From Nakamurella leprariae (GTDB lineage: Bacteria; Actinomycetota; Actinomycetes; Mycobacteriales; Nakamurellaceae): a stretch of 64,000 bases of DNA. The position numbers were made by a program, and so were the translations under genes. Shown piece after piece: positions 23,765 to 33,604 of the stretch. Under the pieces are notes generated by a model, which was given only the letters and a program-made list of their open reading frames with translations, was not told where the DNA came from and ran no database searches. The stretch spans positions 1 through 64,000 of the forward strand of contig NZ_JAERWK010000025.1 of assembly GCF_016918035.1 (NCBI RefSeq), read 5' to 3'. Position 1 is the stretch's first letter. Each line of letters starts with the position of its first letter.

Positions 23765-24508
23765 ATGACCCGTGCGAACGGCAGTCCGGCCGGCGGTCCG
23801 GACGGGGCGCGACGACCGGCCGGCCGGCGCACCGGCCCGGGCAGCAAGGCCGTGGTCGCCGTGCTGTGCGCCCTGCTGGGCCTGGGACTGGCCGTGCAGG
23901 TGCAGCGCACCGCCGAGGGCGACACGCTCGCCACCGCCCGCCCGGACGACCTGGTGCAACTGCTCGACGGGCTGCAACGGCAGGAGGACGAGCTGAACGC
24001 CGAGGTCGTGCAGCTGCAGGACACGCTGGCCCGGCTTCGGCGCAGCGGCGCGACCTCGGCCGAGGCGCTGGCCGAGGCCGAGCGGCAGGCGACCGCGCTC
24101 GGCATCCTGACCGGGGCGGTCGCGGCCGGAGGTCCCGGAGTCGTCGTCACCGTCGAGGACCCGTCCGGCCGCGTGTCACCGGAGGTGCTGCTGGACGCCG
24201 TCCAGGAACTGCGCAACGCGGGCGCCGAGGCGTTCCAGGTCGGCCCGGTGCGGATCGGCGTCGACTCGGCGTTCACCGGCACCGCGGGCGCGGTCGATCT
24301 CGACGGCACCGCGCTGACCGCGCCGTACACGGTGCTGGCCATCGGCGACCCGCCCACCCTCTCGGCCGCGCTGGCCATCCCGGGCGGCGTGGTCGACTCG
24401 GTGCGCCGGGCCGGCGGCACGGTCACGGTCGAGCAGTCCCAGCAGGTCCGGATCGACGCCTTGCGACCGCCGCGGACGCCCCAATACGCTCGCCCGGCCG
24501 ACGGCTGA
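23765..24508 (+). CDS. DUF881 family membrane protein (Rv1825-like)
   Basis: A 247-residue paralogue of the protein at 22278. One membrane helix at about residues 28-45 (KAVVAVLCALLGLGLAVQV) is followed by a coiled-coil segment (LLDGLQRQEDELNAEVVQLQ) and the DUF881 domain (GGPGVVVTVEDPSG, VQELRNAGAEAFQVGPVRI, LAIGDPPTLSAALAIPGGV). The ATG lies one base after the DUF1290 stop, so translation is coupled. The three genes form the conserved DUF881-DUF1290-DUF881 block. Confidence 0.85.
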   Translation: MTRANGSPAGGPDGARRPAGRRTGPGSKAVVAVLCALLGLGLAVQVQRTAEGDTLATARPDDLVQLLDGLQRQEDELNAEVVQLQDTLARLRRSGATSAEALAEAERQATALGILTGAVAAGGPGVVVTVEDPSGRVSPEVLLDAVQELRNAGAEAFQVGPVRIGVDSAFTGTAGAVDLDGTALTAPYTVLAIGDPPTLSAALAIPGGVVDSVRRAGGTVTVEQSQQVRIDALRPPRTPQYARPADG

Positions 24509-24567
24509 CCGGGTCCACGCCGCGGCGCTCCCGGCGGGTCACACCCACCGGACCGGCGCCCTGGACC

Positions 24568-24573
24568 TAGGTT
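24568..24573 (+). promoter_or_regulatory. -10 hexamer TAGGTT upstream of gcvH
   Basis: TAGGTT lies 71 bases before the gcvH start, in the gap after the DUF881 gene. The same hexamer occurs before garA (25126-25131) and before the bifunctional nuclease gene (26509-26514), so three genes in this cluster seem to have own promoters of one type. Confidence 0.45.
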
Positions 24574-24644
24574 CGCAGGCGGGGCCGGCGCCGACGCCCG
24601 GTCCGCCGGACTCCCCGACATCCCGCTGCAGGAAGGTGCGCCCC

Positions 24645-25043
24645 GTGATCCCTGAGGAACTGCGCTACAGCCGGGATCACGAATGGGTGCGTACCGGGCA
24701 GGAGGGCCCCGGGACCGGCGAGGTCTACCGGGTCGGCATCACCGACCACGCCCAGTCCGAGCTCGGGGACATCGTGTTCGTGCAGCTGGCCGAGCCCGGC
24801 ACCACGGTGAGCGCGGGGGAGTCGATCGGGGAGGTGGAGTCGACCAAGTCGGTGTCCGACCTGTTCGCCCCGGTCGGGGGCACCGTGGTGGCGCGCAACG
24901 CCGCGCTCGAGGACAACCCGGAACTGGTCAACAGCGATCCCTACGGCGCGGGCTGGCTGCTGGACCTGCAGCCGGACGACCCGGCCCAGCTGGACGACCT
25001 GCTCGATGCGGCCGGGTACGCCGAGGTCACCGCGGGGAACTGA
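24645..25043 (+). CDS. gcvH: Glycine cleavage system H protein
   Basis: A 132-residue lipoyl carrier that shuttles the aminomethyl group among the P, T and L proteins. The lipoylated Lys is in GEVESTKSVSDLFAPVGG. The amino end RYSRDHEWV and the block HAQSELGDIVFVQLAE are typical. GTG 24645 is chosen because AGGAAGG ends at a suitable distance; an in-frame GTG nine bases earlier is too close to it. gcvP lies 5.6 kb downstream, while gcvT is not in the window. Confidence 0.95.
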   Translation: MIPEELRYSRDHEWVRTGQEGPGTGEVYRVGITDHAQSELGDIVFVQLAEPGTTVSAGESIGEVESTKSVSDLFAPVGGTVVARNAALEDNPELVNSDPYGAGWLLDLQPDDPAQLDDLLDAAGYAEVTAGN

Positions 25044-25253
25044 GCGGCCGGACGCGGTCGGCGGGTCGGGGCACCGTGTGGGAGCGCGGTGGACCCGATG
25101 CATGCACCCGACCGGTGCCGCACGGTAGGTTCTCAGCAACGGAACGTGGATGTGTCCGGTGGATGTGGTGCGGCGAGGCCGCCCCGCGTCCGGATCGGGT
25201 CCGGCAGCGGGCGGGTCCCGTCGGCGCTGGGTGATGCGGGTGAGGAGCGACGG

Positions 25254-25688
25254 GTGACCAGCAGTGACCGCGAGCAGGGGTCGGATCAGACCTCGATCTT
25301 CTCGACCGGGTTGTTCCCGACGGGGGAGACCGAGACGGCCGACGAACTCCTCGGAGTGGAGTCGCTGTCCGCCGGGTCGGCCCTGCTGGTGGTGAAGCGG
25401 GGACCCAACGCCGGTTCCCGGTTCCACCTGGACAAGGACCTGACCACCGCCGGGCGTCACCCGGAGAGCGACATCTTCCTCGACGACGTCACCGTCTCCC
25501 GACGGCACGCCGAGTTCCGCCGCACCGCCGAGGGTTTCGAGGTGGCCGACGTGGGGTCGCTGAACGGCACCTACGTGAACCGGGAACCCATCGAGGTCTC
25601 CCCACTGGCCAACCAGGACGAGGTCCAGATCGGCAAGTTCCGGCTGGTCTTCCTGTCCGGTGACCAGGCCGGCACCGCGTCGTCATGA
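25254..25688 (+). CDS. garA: FHA-domain metabolic regulator GarA/OdhI-like
   Basis: A 144-residue protein. The carboxyl part is an FHA domain with the phosphothreonine-binding residues in AGRHPESDIFLDDVTVSRRH and GSLNGTYVN. In mycobacteria and corynebacteria this protein inhibits 2-oxoglutarate dehydrogenase and glutamate dehydrogenase unless its amino-terminal ETTSVF motif is phosphorylated. Here the motif reads DQTSIF, so only one Thr of the usual pair remains. GTG 25254 follows GAGGAG. Position between gcvH and ftsR matches Rv1827. Confidence 0.85.
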   Translation: MTSSDREQGSDQTSIFSTGLFPTGETETADELLGVESLSAGSALLVVKRGPNAGSRFHLDKDLTTAGRHPESDIFLDDVTVSRRHAEFRRTAEGFEVADVGSLNGTYVNREPIEVSPLANQDEVQIGKFRLVFLSGDQAGTASS

Positions 25689-26422
25689 CCGCGGCAGGGG
25701 TGGCCGACGAGCCGACCTGGTCGAGCATCGGCGTGGTGATGGCGCGGCTCAAGCCGGACTTCCCCGACGTCACGATCTCCAAGATCCGGTTCCTGGAGTC
25801 CGAGGGTCTCATCACGCCGCGCCGCACACCGTCCGGCTACCGGCAGTTCTCGGACTCCGACGTCGACCGGCTCAAGTTCGTCCTGGCCGCGCAGCGCGAC
25901 CACTACCTGCCGCTCAAGGTCATCAAGGAGCAGCTGGACGCGATCGACCGCGGGCAGGAGCCCGCCGGTCCGCCGGTGCGAATGTCCCGGACGTCGAGCG
26001 TGGCGGCTGCTCCGGCGGACGACGCAGCACCGGCGGCGCCCGCCTCCGGCGTGCGGATGACTCGCGCCGAGCTGCTCGCCGGCACCGGACTCACCGCCAC
26101 CCAGCTGGTCGAGCTCGAGCACTACGGGTTGCTGGCCCCGGCCCCGGGTGACTGGTTCGAGGCCGAGGCCGTGCAGATCGCCGCGGTGGTGGCCGAGCTG
26201 CTGGCCGCCGGTCTGGAGGCCCGGCACCTGCGTTCGCTGCGCACCGCAGCCGAGCGGGAGGCATCCCTGGTCGCCCAGCTGGTCGCCGCCCAGGCGCGGC
26301 AGCAGCGGGATCCGGACGCGCGGGAACGGGCCGGCGCGGCCGCCGCCGGCCTGGCCGCCACCACCTCGCGGCTGCACGGCCACCTCGTCCGTGCCTCGCT
26401 GCGCCGCGAGCTCGGTCGCTGA
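25685..26422 (+). CDS. ftsR: MerR-family regulator FtsR
   Basis: A 245-residue MerR-type regulator (Rv1828-like). The amino-terminal helix-turn-helix is in TISKIRFLESEGLITPRRT and SGYRQFSDSDVDRLKFVLAA. A second, carboxyl winged-helix-like part follows a variable linker (MTRAELLAGTGLTATQLVEL). In corynebacteria FtsR activates ftsZ. The ATG overlaps the garA stop by four bases, so the genes are coupled. Confidence 0.8.
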   Translation: MTAAGVADEPTWSSIGVVMARLKPDFPDVTISKIRFLESEGLITPRRTPSGYRQFSDSDVDRLKFVLAAQRDHYLPLKVIKEQLDAIDRGQEPAGPPVRMSRTSSVAAAPADDAAPAAPASGVRMTRAELLAGTGLTATQLVELEHYGLLAPAPGDWFEAEAVQIAAVVAELLAAGLEARHLRSLRTAAEREASLVAQLVAAQARQQRDPDARERAGAAAAGLAATTSRLHGHLVRASLRRELGR

Positions 26423-26584
26423 CTCGTCCCGACCCGGGCCGGGTGCCCGCGCGACCGGCGCCAGCGGGGCCCCGACCAGCGGTTGCACGCACCGGGCGCA
26501 GCATTCGGTAGGTTCGGCAGCGAGCGGTGGAACGCCCGCGGGGCCGGGTCGTACACCGTTCGGACAGAGCAGAAAGGCACCGGG

Positions 26585-27100
26585 ATGATCGAGATGCGCA
26601 TCGTCGGCGTCCGTGTCGAGATGCCCAATCAGCAGCCAGTTCTGGTGCTCACCGAGGTCGAGGGCAACCGGAGTCTGCCGATCCTCATCGGGTCGGCCGA
26701 AGCCACCGCGATCGCCATGCACCTGCAGGGGGTCCGACCCAGCCGGCCGCTCACCCACGACCTGCTCGGTCACGTCATCGCCGCCCTGGGGCACGCCGTC
26801 AGTCAGGTCCGGGTGGTCGACTTCCGCGAGGGCACCTTCTACGGCGAACTCGCCTTCGAGAACGGCACCACCGTCTCGGCCCGCCCGTCCGACGCCATCG
26901 CGCTCGCCGTCCGCGTGGAGATCCCGGTGTTCGTCGAGGAAGCCGTGCTGGCCGACGCCGGCATCGTCATGGGCGAGGACGGCGAGGAGGCGGCCGACGA
27001 CGCCGGCGCGTCCGGCGACGCCGTCAGCGACGAGGTGGAACGGTTCCGGGAGTTCCTGGACACCATCTCGCCCGAGGACTTCGGCGGTCAGAAGCCCTGA
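26585..27100 (+). CDS. Bifunctional nuclease family protein (DUF151)
   Basis: A 171-residue protein with the DUF151 domain: MRIVGVRVEMPNQQPVLVL, LPILIGSAEATAIAMHLQG, RPLTHDLLGHVIAALG, ARPSDAIALAVRVEIPVFV. Plant relatives have both RNase and DNase activity; the bacterial role is open. The acidic tail (MGEDGEEAADDAG) is typical for actinobacteria. ATG 26585 has GAAAGG before it. It equals Rv1829 by order. A TAGGTT hexamer at 26509 is probably its promoter. Confidence 0.85.
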   Translation: MIEMRIVGVRVEMPNQQPVLVLTEVEGNRSLPILIGSAEATAIAMHLQGVRPSRPLTHDLLGHVIAALGHAVSQVRVVDFREGTFYGELAFENGTTVSARPSDAIALAVRVEIPVFVEEAVLADAGIVMGEDGEEAADDAGASGDAVSDEVERFREFLDTISPEDFGGQKP

Positions 27101-27332
27101 TCGGCCGGTCGCCCGGCCGACCGACGGTGATCGCCGGGTAGTTGCCGGATGATGGCCGTCAGCCCGTTCGGGTGGAGGTTGCCGGTCGCGCACCGGACAC
27201 GCCGCCGCCAGCGTTGACGCTGCCCCGCCGCCCACCTACCGTGCCGAACTGCATGGTTGTCATTCCTCGGTCCCGCTCGGGACCGGGCGGTGCGGCGTGC
27301 GGACCGGTTGACGCGGCGGACGGGGGAGCACC

Positions 27333-27881
27333 ATGGGTGACGGCCAGGACGCGCTCTTCCCGTCCCCGGACGCGGCGAAGCAGGACGATTCGCTCGGCTA
27401 CCGCGGCACCACCGCCTGGCAGGCCGCCGGCATCACCTACCGCCAGCTCGACTACTGGGCCCGTACCGGCCTGGTCGTGCCCAGCGTGCGCAGCGCGTCG
27501 GGGTCGGGCACCCAGCGGCTGTACTCCTTCAAGGACATCCTGGTCCTCAAGGTGGTGAAGCGGTTGCTGGACACCGGCGTCTCTCTGCAGAACATCCGCG
27601 TCGCCGTCGACCACCTGCGCGCCCGCGGGGTCGAGGACCTGGCCGGGGTCACCCTGTTCTCCGACGGCACCACCGTCTACGAGTGCACCTCGCCGGAGGA
27701 GATCGTCGACCTGCTGCAGGGCGGCCAGGGCGTCTTCGGCATCGCCATCGGCGGCACCATGCGCGAGGTGACCGGATCACTGGCCGAGTTCCCGGCCGAG
27801 CGGATCGAGGGCGGCGAGGTGTGGGTGCCGCCGACGCAGGACGAGCTGTCCCGGCGCCGCAACGCCCGCAACGCCGGCTGA
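27333..27881 (+). CDS. MerR-family regulator (Rv1830-like)
   Basis: A 182-residue protein with a MerR helix-turn-helix (GITYRQLDYWARTGLVVPS, then SGSGTQRLYSFKDILVLKVV) and a short carboxyl domain (GVTLFSDGTTVYECTSPEEI, then GVFGIAIGGTMREVTGSL). It is the third regulator of the gcvH-garA-ftsR cluster. GGGGGAG precedes the ATG. In mycobacteria the equivalent gene is linked with growth control; target genes here are unknown. Confidence 0.8.
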   Translation: MGDGQDALFPSPDAAKQDDSLGYRGTTAWQAAGITYRQLDYWARTGLVVPSVRSASGSGTQRLYSFKDILVLKVVKRLLDTGVSLQNIRVAVDHLRARGVEDLAGVTLFSDGTTVYECTSPEEIVDLLQGGQGVFGIAIGGTMREVTGSLAEFPAERIEGGEVWVPPTQDELSRRRNARNAG

Positions 27882-27957
27882 CCCGTCCCGCAGACCTTCC
27901 GAGCCCGCCGTCCCGTTCCGGGGTGGTGGGCTCGCTGCGTCTTGGCGATCGACCCTT

Positions 27958-27989
27958 TCGTTAGTCGCGGTAAAGAGTTAGACTAACGA
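27958..27989. promoter_or_regulatory. MarR operator and leaderless promoter
   Basis: TCGTTAGTC (27958-27966) and GACTAACGA (27981-27989) are a perfect nine-base dyad. The -10 hexamer TAGACT (27979-27984) lies inside it and ends 6 bases before the ATG at 27991. A bound MarR dimer would therefore cover the promoter of its own gene and the co-transcribed exporter. Confidence 0.7.
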
Positions 27990-27990
27990 C

Positions 27991-28461
27991 ATGTCCGGTC
28001 TGCCTGCCCCCACCGCCCCCGTCCGCGCGGCCGGGCCGGCGCCGAACCCCGACACCATCAACACCCTGCGCGCCGCGGTCCTGGTCCTGGGCCGCCGGCT
28101 GCGCTACCAGACCGCCGACGGCGACATCTCCGCGACCGAGGGCGCGGTGCTCGGCCGGCTGTGCCGGGAGGGCGCCCTGACGCCCGGGGACCTGGCCCGC
28201 GGCGAGCACGTGCAGCCGCCGTCGATGTCCCGGATCATCGAGCGGCTCGAACAGCGTGGCCTCGTCACCCGCCGACCTCACCCGGAGGACCGCCGTCAGG
28301 TGCTCATCGAGCGCACCCCGGAGGGTGTGGCCTTCGCCGAGCGGTCGACGGCGGTGCGGACCGAGTGGCTCACCCGGCAGTTCGACCGGCTCTCGCCCCC
28401 GGACCAGCAGGCCCTGACCCGCGCCGCCGACGCCTTGCGACGGTTGTCGACCCTGTCATGA
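27991..28461 (+). CDS. MarR-family transcriptional regulator
   Basis: A 156-residue winged-helix regulator: NTLRAAVLVLGRRLRYQTAD, SATEGAVLGRLCREGALTPG, VQPPSMSRIIERLEQRGLVT (recognition helix), RRPHPEDRRQVLIERTPEG (wing). It shares four bases with the start of the MFS exporter gene, so it most likely represses an efflux operon. The mRNA is probably leaderless. Confidence 0.9.
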   Translation: MSGLPAPTAPVRAAGPAPNPDTINTLRAAVLVLGRRLRYQTADGDISATEGAVLGRLCREGALTPGDLARGEHVQPPSMSRIIERLEQRGLVTRRPHPEDRRQVLIERTPEGVAFAERSTAVRTEWLTRQFDRLSPPDQQALTRAADALRRLSTLS

Positions 28462-29900
28462 CCGACCAGCTCACTGACCGACCCACTGACCGCTCGGTAC
28501 CGTCCCGTCCCCAGGAGATGACCAGCACACCACCCTTCACCAGCACGCCCGCCCTCGCCACCACGCCCGCCGGCAGCGCCGCCTCCGCCACCACGCCGGA
28601 ACCGACGTCCGAGCCCGCGCGTCGCCCCTCCACGTTCGCCGCCCTGCGGATCCGCAACTACCGGCTGTACTTCGGCGGCCAGGTCGTCTCCAACACCGGC
28701 ACCTGGATCTCCCGCATCGCCCAGGACTGGCTCGTGCTGCAGCTCACCGGGTCGCCGCTGGCCGTCGGCATCACCACCGCGCTGCAGTTCGCGCCGATGG
28801 CCTTCTTCGGGTTGTGGGGCGGGCTCATCGCGGACCGGTACTCCAAACGCCGGCTGCTGATGATCACCCAGGTGGTGATGGCGGTCCTGGCCACCGTGCT
28901 GGCCGTGCTGGCGTTGACCGGCGCCGTCCAGGTCTGGCACGTCTACGCCGTGGCCCTCGGCATCGGCCTGGTCACCGTGGTCGACAACCCGGCCCGGCAG
29001 ACGTTCGTGAACGAGATGGTGCCGCGCGACCTGGTCCGCAACGCGGTCAGCCTGAACGTGGGCAACTTCCAGATGGCCCGGTTGGTCGGCCCGGCCGTCG
29101 CCGGGGTACTGATCAGTGCGGTCGGCGTGGGGCTGGCCTTCGCCGTCAATGCGGTGACGTTCGTGGCCGTGTTCTGTGCGCTGGCCGCCATCCGGTCTCG
29201 GGACCTGGTGCCGTCCGCGGTCGCGCCGAGGGGTCGCGGCCAGGTCCGGGAGGCGCTGCGGTACGCCGTGGCCGAACCCCGGGTGCGGTGGCCGATCGTG
29301 CTGATCTTCTTCGTGGGCACCTTCGGGTTCAACTGGCCGATCATCCTGTCCGCCTACACGCAGCAGGAGTTCGGCGGGCAGGCGCAGGTCTACGGGTGGC
29401 TGAACACCGCGCTGGCGGTCGGGTCGCTGGCCGGTGCGCTGCTGGCCGCGCGCACCACCTCGTCGCGGCTGTGGGTGCAGTTCGCCGCCGCGCTCGGCGT
29501 GGGGCTGCTGATCCTGGCCATGGGCCTGGCCCCGGGCATCGCCGTGTTCGTGGTGCTGCTGGTGGCCACCGGTGTGGTGTCCATCATGTTCAACAGCCTG
29601 AACAACTCCACCGTGCAGCTGGCCACCGATCCGGTGCTGCGCGGGCGGGTGATGAGCATCTACATGCTGGTCTTCATGGGCGGCATCCCGGTCGGCTCGC
29701 TCATCATCGGGGCGGTCACCGACGCGTTCGGACCGGCGGTCTCGCAGACGATCTCGGGTGTGATCATCGTGGTCGCCGCGCTGGCGTCCGGCGTCATCGC
29801 GATGCGCCAGGCCGGGCTGCGGCCGCACCTGGACCTGCACCGGGAGTCCGGTCACCTGATGACGATCACCCCGGTCGACGAGCGGGTCCGGGCCGCCTGA
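28458..29900 (+). CDS. MFS efflux transporter (MFS_3/EntS-like)
   Basis: A 480-residue transporter with a long Thr/Pro-rich cytoplasmic amino end and about eleven to twelve membrane helices. Typical motifs are RNYRLYFGGQVVSNTGTWI, GGLIADRYSKRRLL (motif A between helices 2 and 3) and VDNPARQTFVNEMVPRDLV. This subgroup exports siderophores or drugs. The ATG overlaps the MarR stop by four bases. Substrate unknown. It ends seven bases from the convergent VOC gene. Confidence 0.85.
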   Translation: MTDQLTDRPTDRSVPSRPQEMTSTPPFTSTPALATTPAGSAASATTPEPTSEPARRPSTFAALRIRNYRLYFGGQVVSNTGTWISRIAQDWLVLQLTGSPLAVGITTALQFAPMAFFGLWGGLIADRYSKRRLLMITQVVMAVLATVLAVLALTGAVQVWHVYAVALGIGLVTVVDNPARQTFVNEMVPRDLVRNAVSLNVGNFQMARLVGPAVAGVLISAVGVGLAFAVNAVTFVAVFCALAAIRSRDLVPSAVAPRGRGQVREALRYAVAEPRVRWPIVLIFFVGTFGFNWPIILSAYTQQEFGGQAQVYGWLNTALAVGSLAGALLAARTTSSRLWVQFAAALGVGLLILAMGLAPGIAVFVVLLVATGVVSIMFNSLNNSTVQLATDPVLRGRVMSIYMLVFMGGIPVGSLIIGAVTDAFGPAVSQTISGVIIVVAALASGVIAMRQAGLRPHLDLHRESGHLMTITPVDERVRAA

Positions 29901-29906
29901 TCCGGG

Positions 29907-30320
29907 TCAGCCGGGCCCGCCAGCACCGCCCGGCTGTCCGAGGTGCACGGTGAGCCCGTCGGGGTCGCGCACCTGCGCCGTCCGCTCACCCCAGGGCTGG
30001 TCCTGCGGTTCCTCCACCACCGGCACCCCGGCGGCCCGCAGCCGCTCGACGAGCACGTCGCAGTCGTCGGTGTACAACCAGATCGCGGCCGGGGCGTCGG
30101 ACGCGGGGCCGGCATCGGGGTTCGCGCCCAGCCCGAGGTGCGAGGCGCCCAGGGTCAGGCTCACGTAGTCGGCCGGGCCGGACTCGGGAAACCGGTACTC
30201 GACCACGCCGCCCAGCAGGTCGCGCCAGAAGGTCAGCGAGCGGTCCAGGTCCGGGGTGTTCAGGATCGGGAAGGCGGATGCGATCACGCCCCGCGTCGGT
30301 GCGGTGGTCGGTTCGGACAT
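29907..30320 (-). CDS. VOC (glyoxalase-fold) family protein
   Basis: A 137-residue protein: [73 protein letters not shown]. It fits the bleomycin-resistance/dioxygenase branch of the VOC superfamily. Its role is open. It is divergent from the gcvP riboswitch transcript. Confidence 0.75.
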   Translation of the reverse strand: MSEPTTAPTRGVIASAFPILNTPDLDRSLTFWRDLLGGVVEYRFPESGPADYVSLTLGASHLGLGANPDAGPASDAPAAIWLYTDDCDVLVERLRAAGVPVVEEPQDQPWGERTAQVRDPDGLTVHLGQPGGAGGPG

Positions 30321-30409
30321 GGCGTCAGCGTCCCGCGGTCGATCGGCGGGCGCATCCCGGCCGGCACCGCTGGCACGGCCCTTGGCAGGGTGCTCGGGTG
30401 GGCCCTTGG

Positions 30410-30560
30410 TAGATTGGCCGGCGTCGACGACCCCCGGCGGGAGAGTCCGAGCCCCCGATCAGCGTGAGCGATCGGTCGGGCCGGACGCCGAAGGAGCAAG
30501 CTCTCCCCGCCAATCTCTCAGGCCACAGAACCGCCGGGTCGAGACACCTCTGGAGCACCG
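30410..30560 (+). promoter_or_regulatory. gcvP promoter and glycine riboswitch
   Basis: TAGATT at 30410-30415 is a plausible -10. The transcript then contains the conserved core of the glycine aptamer: GCGGGAGAG near 30437, CGCCGAAGGAGCAA near 30487, AATCTCTCAGGC near 30511, and a partner segment ACACCTCTGGAG near 30544. The layout suggests a single full aptamer with a reduced second unit. Glycine binding would switch on gcvP. About 70 bases separate it from the gcvP start. Confidence 0.85.
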
Positions 30561-30630
30561 TCACGCGGGCGCGACAGAGGGGGAGGCGCCGGCGTCGACC
30601 GCGCCGCGCTCACCCTGGCGGAGGAGACGC

Positions 30631-33507
30631 ATGCACCCCGAACACTCGGCCGACCATCTGGCCCAGCAGTTCGCCGACCGGCACATCGGCCCCGACCAGG
30701 CCGGGCTGCAGGCCATCCTGGACGCCCTCGGGCAGCCGGACCTGGACGCGCTGGAGAAGGCCGTGGTCCCGGCCGTCATCCGCACCGGGCGGGCCGCCCG
30801 CCCGCTCGATCTGCCCGAGCCCGTCGGCGAGTCCGAGGCGGTGGCCGAGCTGCGCGCCCTGGCCGGCCGCAACCGCCCGATGGTGCAGATGATCGGGCTC
30901 GGCTACCACGACACCGTGGTGCCGCCGGTGATCGCCCGGAACGTGCTGGAGAACCCGGCCTGGTACACGGCCTACACGCCGTACCAGCCGGAGATCTCGC
31001 AGGGCCGGCTCGAGGCGCTGCTCAACTTCCAGACCGCGGTGGCCGACCTGACCGGGCTGCCGGTGGCCAACGCCTCCATGCTCGACGAGGGCACCGCGGC
31101 CGCCGAGGCGATGACCCTGCTGCGCAGGACCATGCGGTCCAAGTCGTCCCGCTTCCTCGTCGACGCGGACACCCTGCCGCAGACCAAGGCCGTGCTGGCC
31201 ACCCGGGCCGAGCCGCTGGGGATCGAACTGGTCGAGGCCGATCTCTCCGGCGGCATCGAGGAGTTCGGAGTCGGCGACTGCTTCGGGCTGCTCATCAGCT
31301 ACCCGGCCGCGTCCGGCGCGCTGCGCGACCACCGGGCGATCATCGACGCGGTGCACGCCCGCGAGGCCGGCGTCGTGATGGCCACCGACCTGCTGGCCCT
31401 GACCATGATCACGCCGCCCGGCGAGGTGGGGGCCGACATCGCCGTGGGCTCCTCCCAGCGGTTCGGCGTGCCGCTGGGCTTCGGTGGCCCGCACGCCGGG
31501 TTCATCGCCGTCCGGCCGGAACTGCAGCGGCAGCTGCCCGGCCGGTTGGTCGGCGTGTCCAAGGACGACGCCGGCGCGCCCGCGTACCGGCTGGCCCTGC
31601 AGACCCGCGAGCAGCACATCCGCCGGGAGAAGGCGACCAGCAACATCTGCACCGCGCAGGTGTTGCTGGCCGTGATGGCCGGGATGTACGCCGTCTACCA
31701 CGGGCCGGCCGGGCTGCGCCGGATCGCCGACCGGGTGCACCGGCAGGCCCGGTTGCTCGCGGTCATGCTCGGGGCCGCGGGCGTCGAGCTCGAGCACGAC
31801 GCGTGGTTCGACACCCTGCGGCTGCGCGTCCCCGGCCGGGCCCGGGCGATCGGGGCCGAGGCCCGGCGCAACGGTGTCAACGTCTGGGTCGACGGCGAGG
31901 ACGCGGTCCAGGTGTCGGTGTCGGAGGCGACGACCGAAGAGCACCTGAGCGCCGTGCTGGCCGCGGTCACCGCGGACCGGGTCAACTGGGGACTCGCGCC
32001 GGGGACGGCGGTGCCGCACTCGCTGCGCCGGACCTCGCCGTACCTGACCCACCCGGTGTTCTCCGCCCACCACAGCGAGACGTCGATGCTGCGGTATCTG
32101 CGCCGGCTGTCCGACAGCGACCTGGCGCTGGACCGGACCATGATCCCGCTCGGCTCCTGCACGATGAAGCTGAACGCGACCAGCGAGATGCTGGCCATCA
32201 GCTGGCCCGAGTTCGCCGGCATCCACCCGTTCGCGCCCGCCGAGGACAGCGCCGGCTACCGCGAGCTGATCGACCAGCTCAGCGCGTGGCTGTGCGAGAT
32301 CACCGGGTACGCCGCGGTGTCGTTGCAGCCCAACGCCGGGTCGCAGGGCGAGCTGGCCGGCCTGCTGGCCATCCGCGCCTACCACCGTTCTCGCGGCGAC
32401 GAGCACCGCACCGTCTGCCTCATCCCGGCGTCCGCCCACGGCACGAACGCGGCCAGCGCCGTCATGGCCGGCATGAAGGTGGTCGTCGTCCGCACCACCG
32501 ACTCCGGGGACGTCGATCTCGAGGACCTGCGCGCCAAGGTCGGGCAGCACCGGGCCGAGCTGGCCGCCATCATGATCACCTACCCGTCCACCCACGGGGT
32601 GTTCGAGGACTCGGTGAGCGAGCTGGCCGAGCTGGTGCACGAGGCCGGAGGGCAGGTGTACGTCGACGGGGCGAACCTCAACGCCCTGGTCGGGGTGGCC
32701 CGTCCGGGCGCGTTCGGTGGCGACGTCTCGCACCTCAACCTGCACAAGACCTTCTGCATCCCCCACGGCGGCGGGGGACCCGGGGTCGGTCCGGTCGCGG
32801 TGGCCGAGCACCTGGCGCCCTTCCTGCCCAACCATCCGCTGGACCCGGGCGCGGGCCCGGCCACCGGAGTCGGCGCGATCGCCGCGGCCCCGTTCGGATC
32901 GGCTTCGATCCTGCCCATCTCGTGGGCCTACATCCGGATGATGGGCGCCGACGGCCTGCGGCGCGCCACGCTCACCGCGATCGCCTCGGCCAACTGGCTG
33001 GCCCGGCGCCTCGACCCGGTGTTCCCGGTGCTCTACACCGGAGCGGCCGGCGCGGTGGCGCACGAGTGCATCCTCGACCTGCGGCCGTTGACCAGGGCGA
33101 CCGGTGTGACCGTCGACGACGTGGCCAAGCGACTGGCCGACTTCGGCTTCCACGCACCGACCATGTCCTTCCCGGTGGCCGGCACGCTCATGGTCGAGCC
33201 GACCGAGAGCGAGGACCTGGCCGAGCTGGAGCGGTTCGTCGACGCGATGACAGCCATCCGTGCTGAGATCGACGAGATCGCCGCTGGCGCCTGGCCGGTC
33301 GAGCAGAGCCCGCTGCGGCGCGCACCGCACACCGCGGCCGTGCTGGCCGGCGACTGGGACCGGCCGTACAGCCGCGCCCAGGCCGTGTTCCCGCACGGGG
33401 TCGACCCGGCGCACAAGTACTTCCCGCCGGTGGGCCGCATCGACGGGGCCTTCGGCGACCGCAACCTGGTGTGCTCCTGCCCGCCGCCGGAGGCCTTCGA
33501 GTCCTGA
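30631..33507 (+). CDS. gcvP: Glycine dehydrogenase (decarboxylating), P protein
   Basis: A 958-residue single-chain P protein that decarboxylates glycine and passes the aminomethyl group to GcvH. The amino half starts [20 protein letters not shown]. The carboxyl half carries the pyridoxal phosphate lysine in [17 protein letters not shown]. Other landmarks are [18 protein letters not shown] and [27 protein letters not shown] precedes the ATG. It is controlled by the glycine riboswitch upstream. Confidence 0.95.
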   Translation: MHPEHSADHLAQQFADRHIGPDQAGLQAILDALGQPDLDALEKAVVPAVIRTGRAARPLDLPEPVGESEAVAELRALAGRNRPMVQMIGLGYHDTVVPPVIARNVLENPAWYTAYTPYQPEISQGRLEALLNFQTAVADLTGLPVANASMLDEGTAAAEAMTLLRRTMRSKSSRFLVDADTLPQTKAVLATRAEPLGIELVEADLSGGIEEFGVGDCFGLLISYPAASGALRDHRAIIDAVHAREAGVVMATDLLALTMITPPGEVGADIAVGSSQRFGVPLGFGGPHAGFIAVRPELQRQLPGRLVGVSKDDAGAPAYRLALQTREQHIRREKATSNICTAQVLLAVMAGMYAVYHGPAGLRRIADRVHRQARLLAVMLGAAGVELEHDAWFDTLRLRVPGRARAIGAEARRNGVNVWVDGEDAVQVSVSEATTEEHLSAVLAAVTADRVNWGLAPGTAVPHSLRRTSPYLTHPVFSAHHSETSMLRYLRRLSDSDLALDRTMIPLGSCTMKLNATSEMLAISWPEFAGIHPFAPAEDSAGYRELIDQLSAWLCEITGYAAVSLQPNAGSQGELAGLLAIRAYHRSRGDEHRTVCLIPASAHGTNAASAVMAGMKVVVVRTTDSGDVDLEDLRAKVGQHRAELAAIMITYPSTHGVFEDSVSELAELVHEAGGQVYVDGANLNALVGVARPGAFGGDVSHLNLHKTFCIPHGGGGPGVGPVAVAEHLAPFLPNHPLDPGAGPATGVGAIAAAPFGSASILPISWAYIRMMGADGLRRATLTAIASANWLARRLDPVFPVLYTGAAGAVAHECILDLRPLTRATGVTVDDVAKRLADFGFHAPTMSFPVAGTLMVEPTESEDLAELERFVDAMTAIRAEIDEIAAGAWPVEQSPLRRAPHTAAVLAGDWDRPYSRAQAVFPHGVDPAHKYFPPVGRIDGAFGDRNLVCSCPPPEAFES

Positions 33508-33604
33508 TCGCCGGTCCGGGCGCCCGAGGTGATGACGAACCGTGGTCACCCGTGTTTCGTCCGGATGACGCGTCACTCAGAAGTGATGTCGATCACACTG
33601 CCGC

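Noticed and set aside
30610-33576. 988-residue minus-strand ORF opposite gcvP
   Set aside because: It is the antisense shadow of gcvP in GC-rich DNA; composition is Gly/Arg/His/Val-rich and matches no family.
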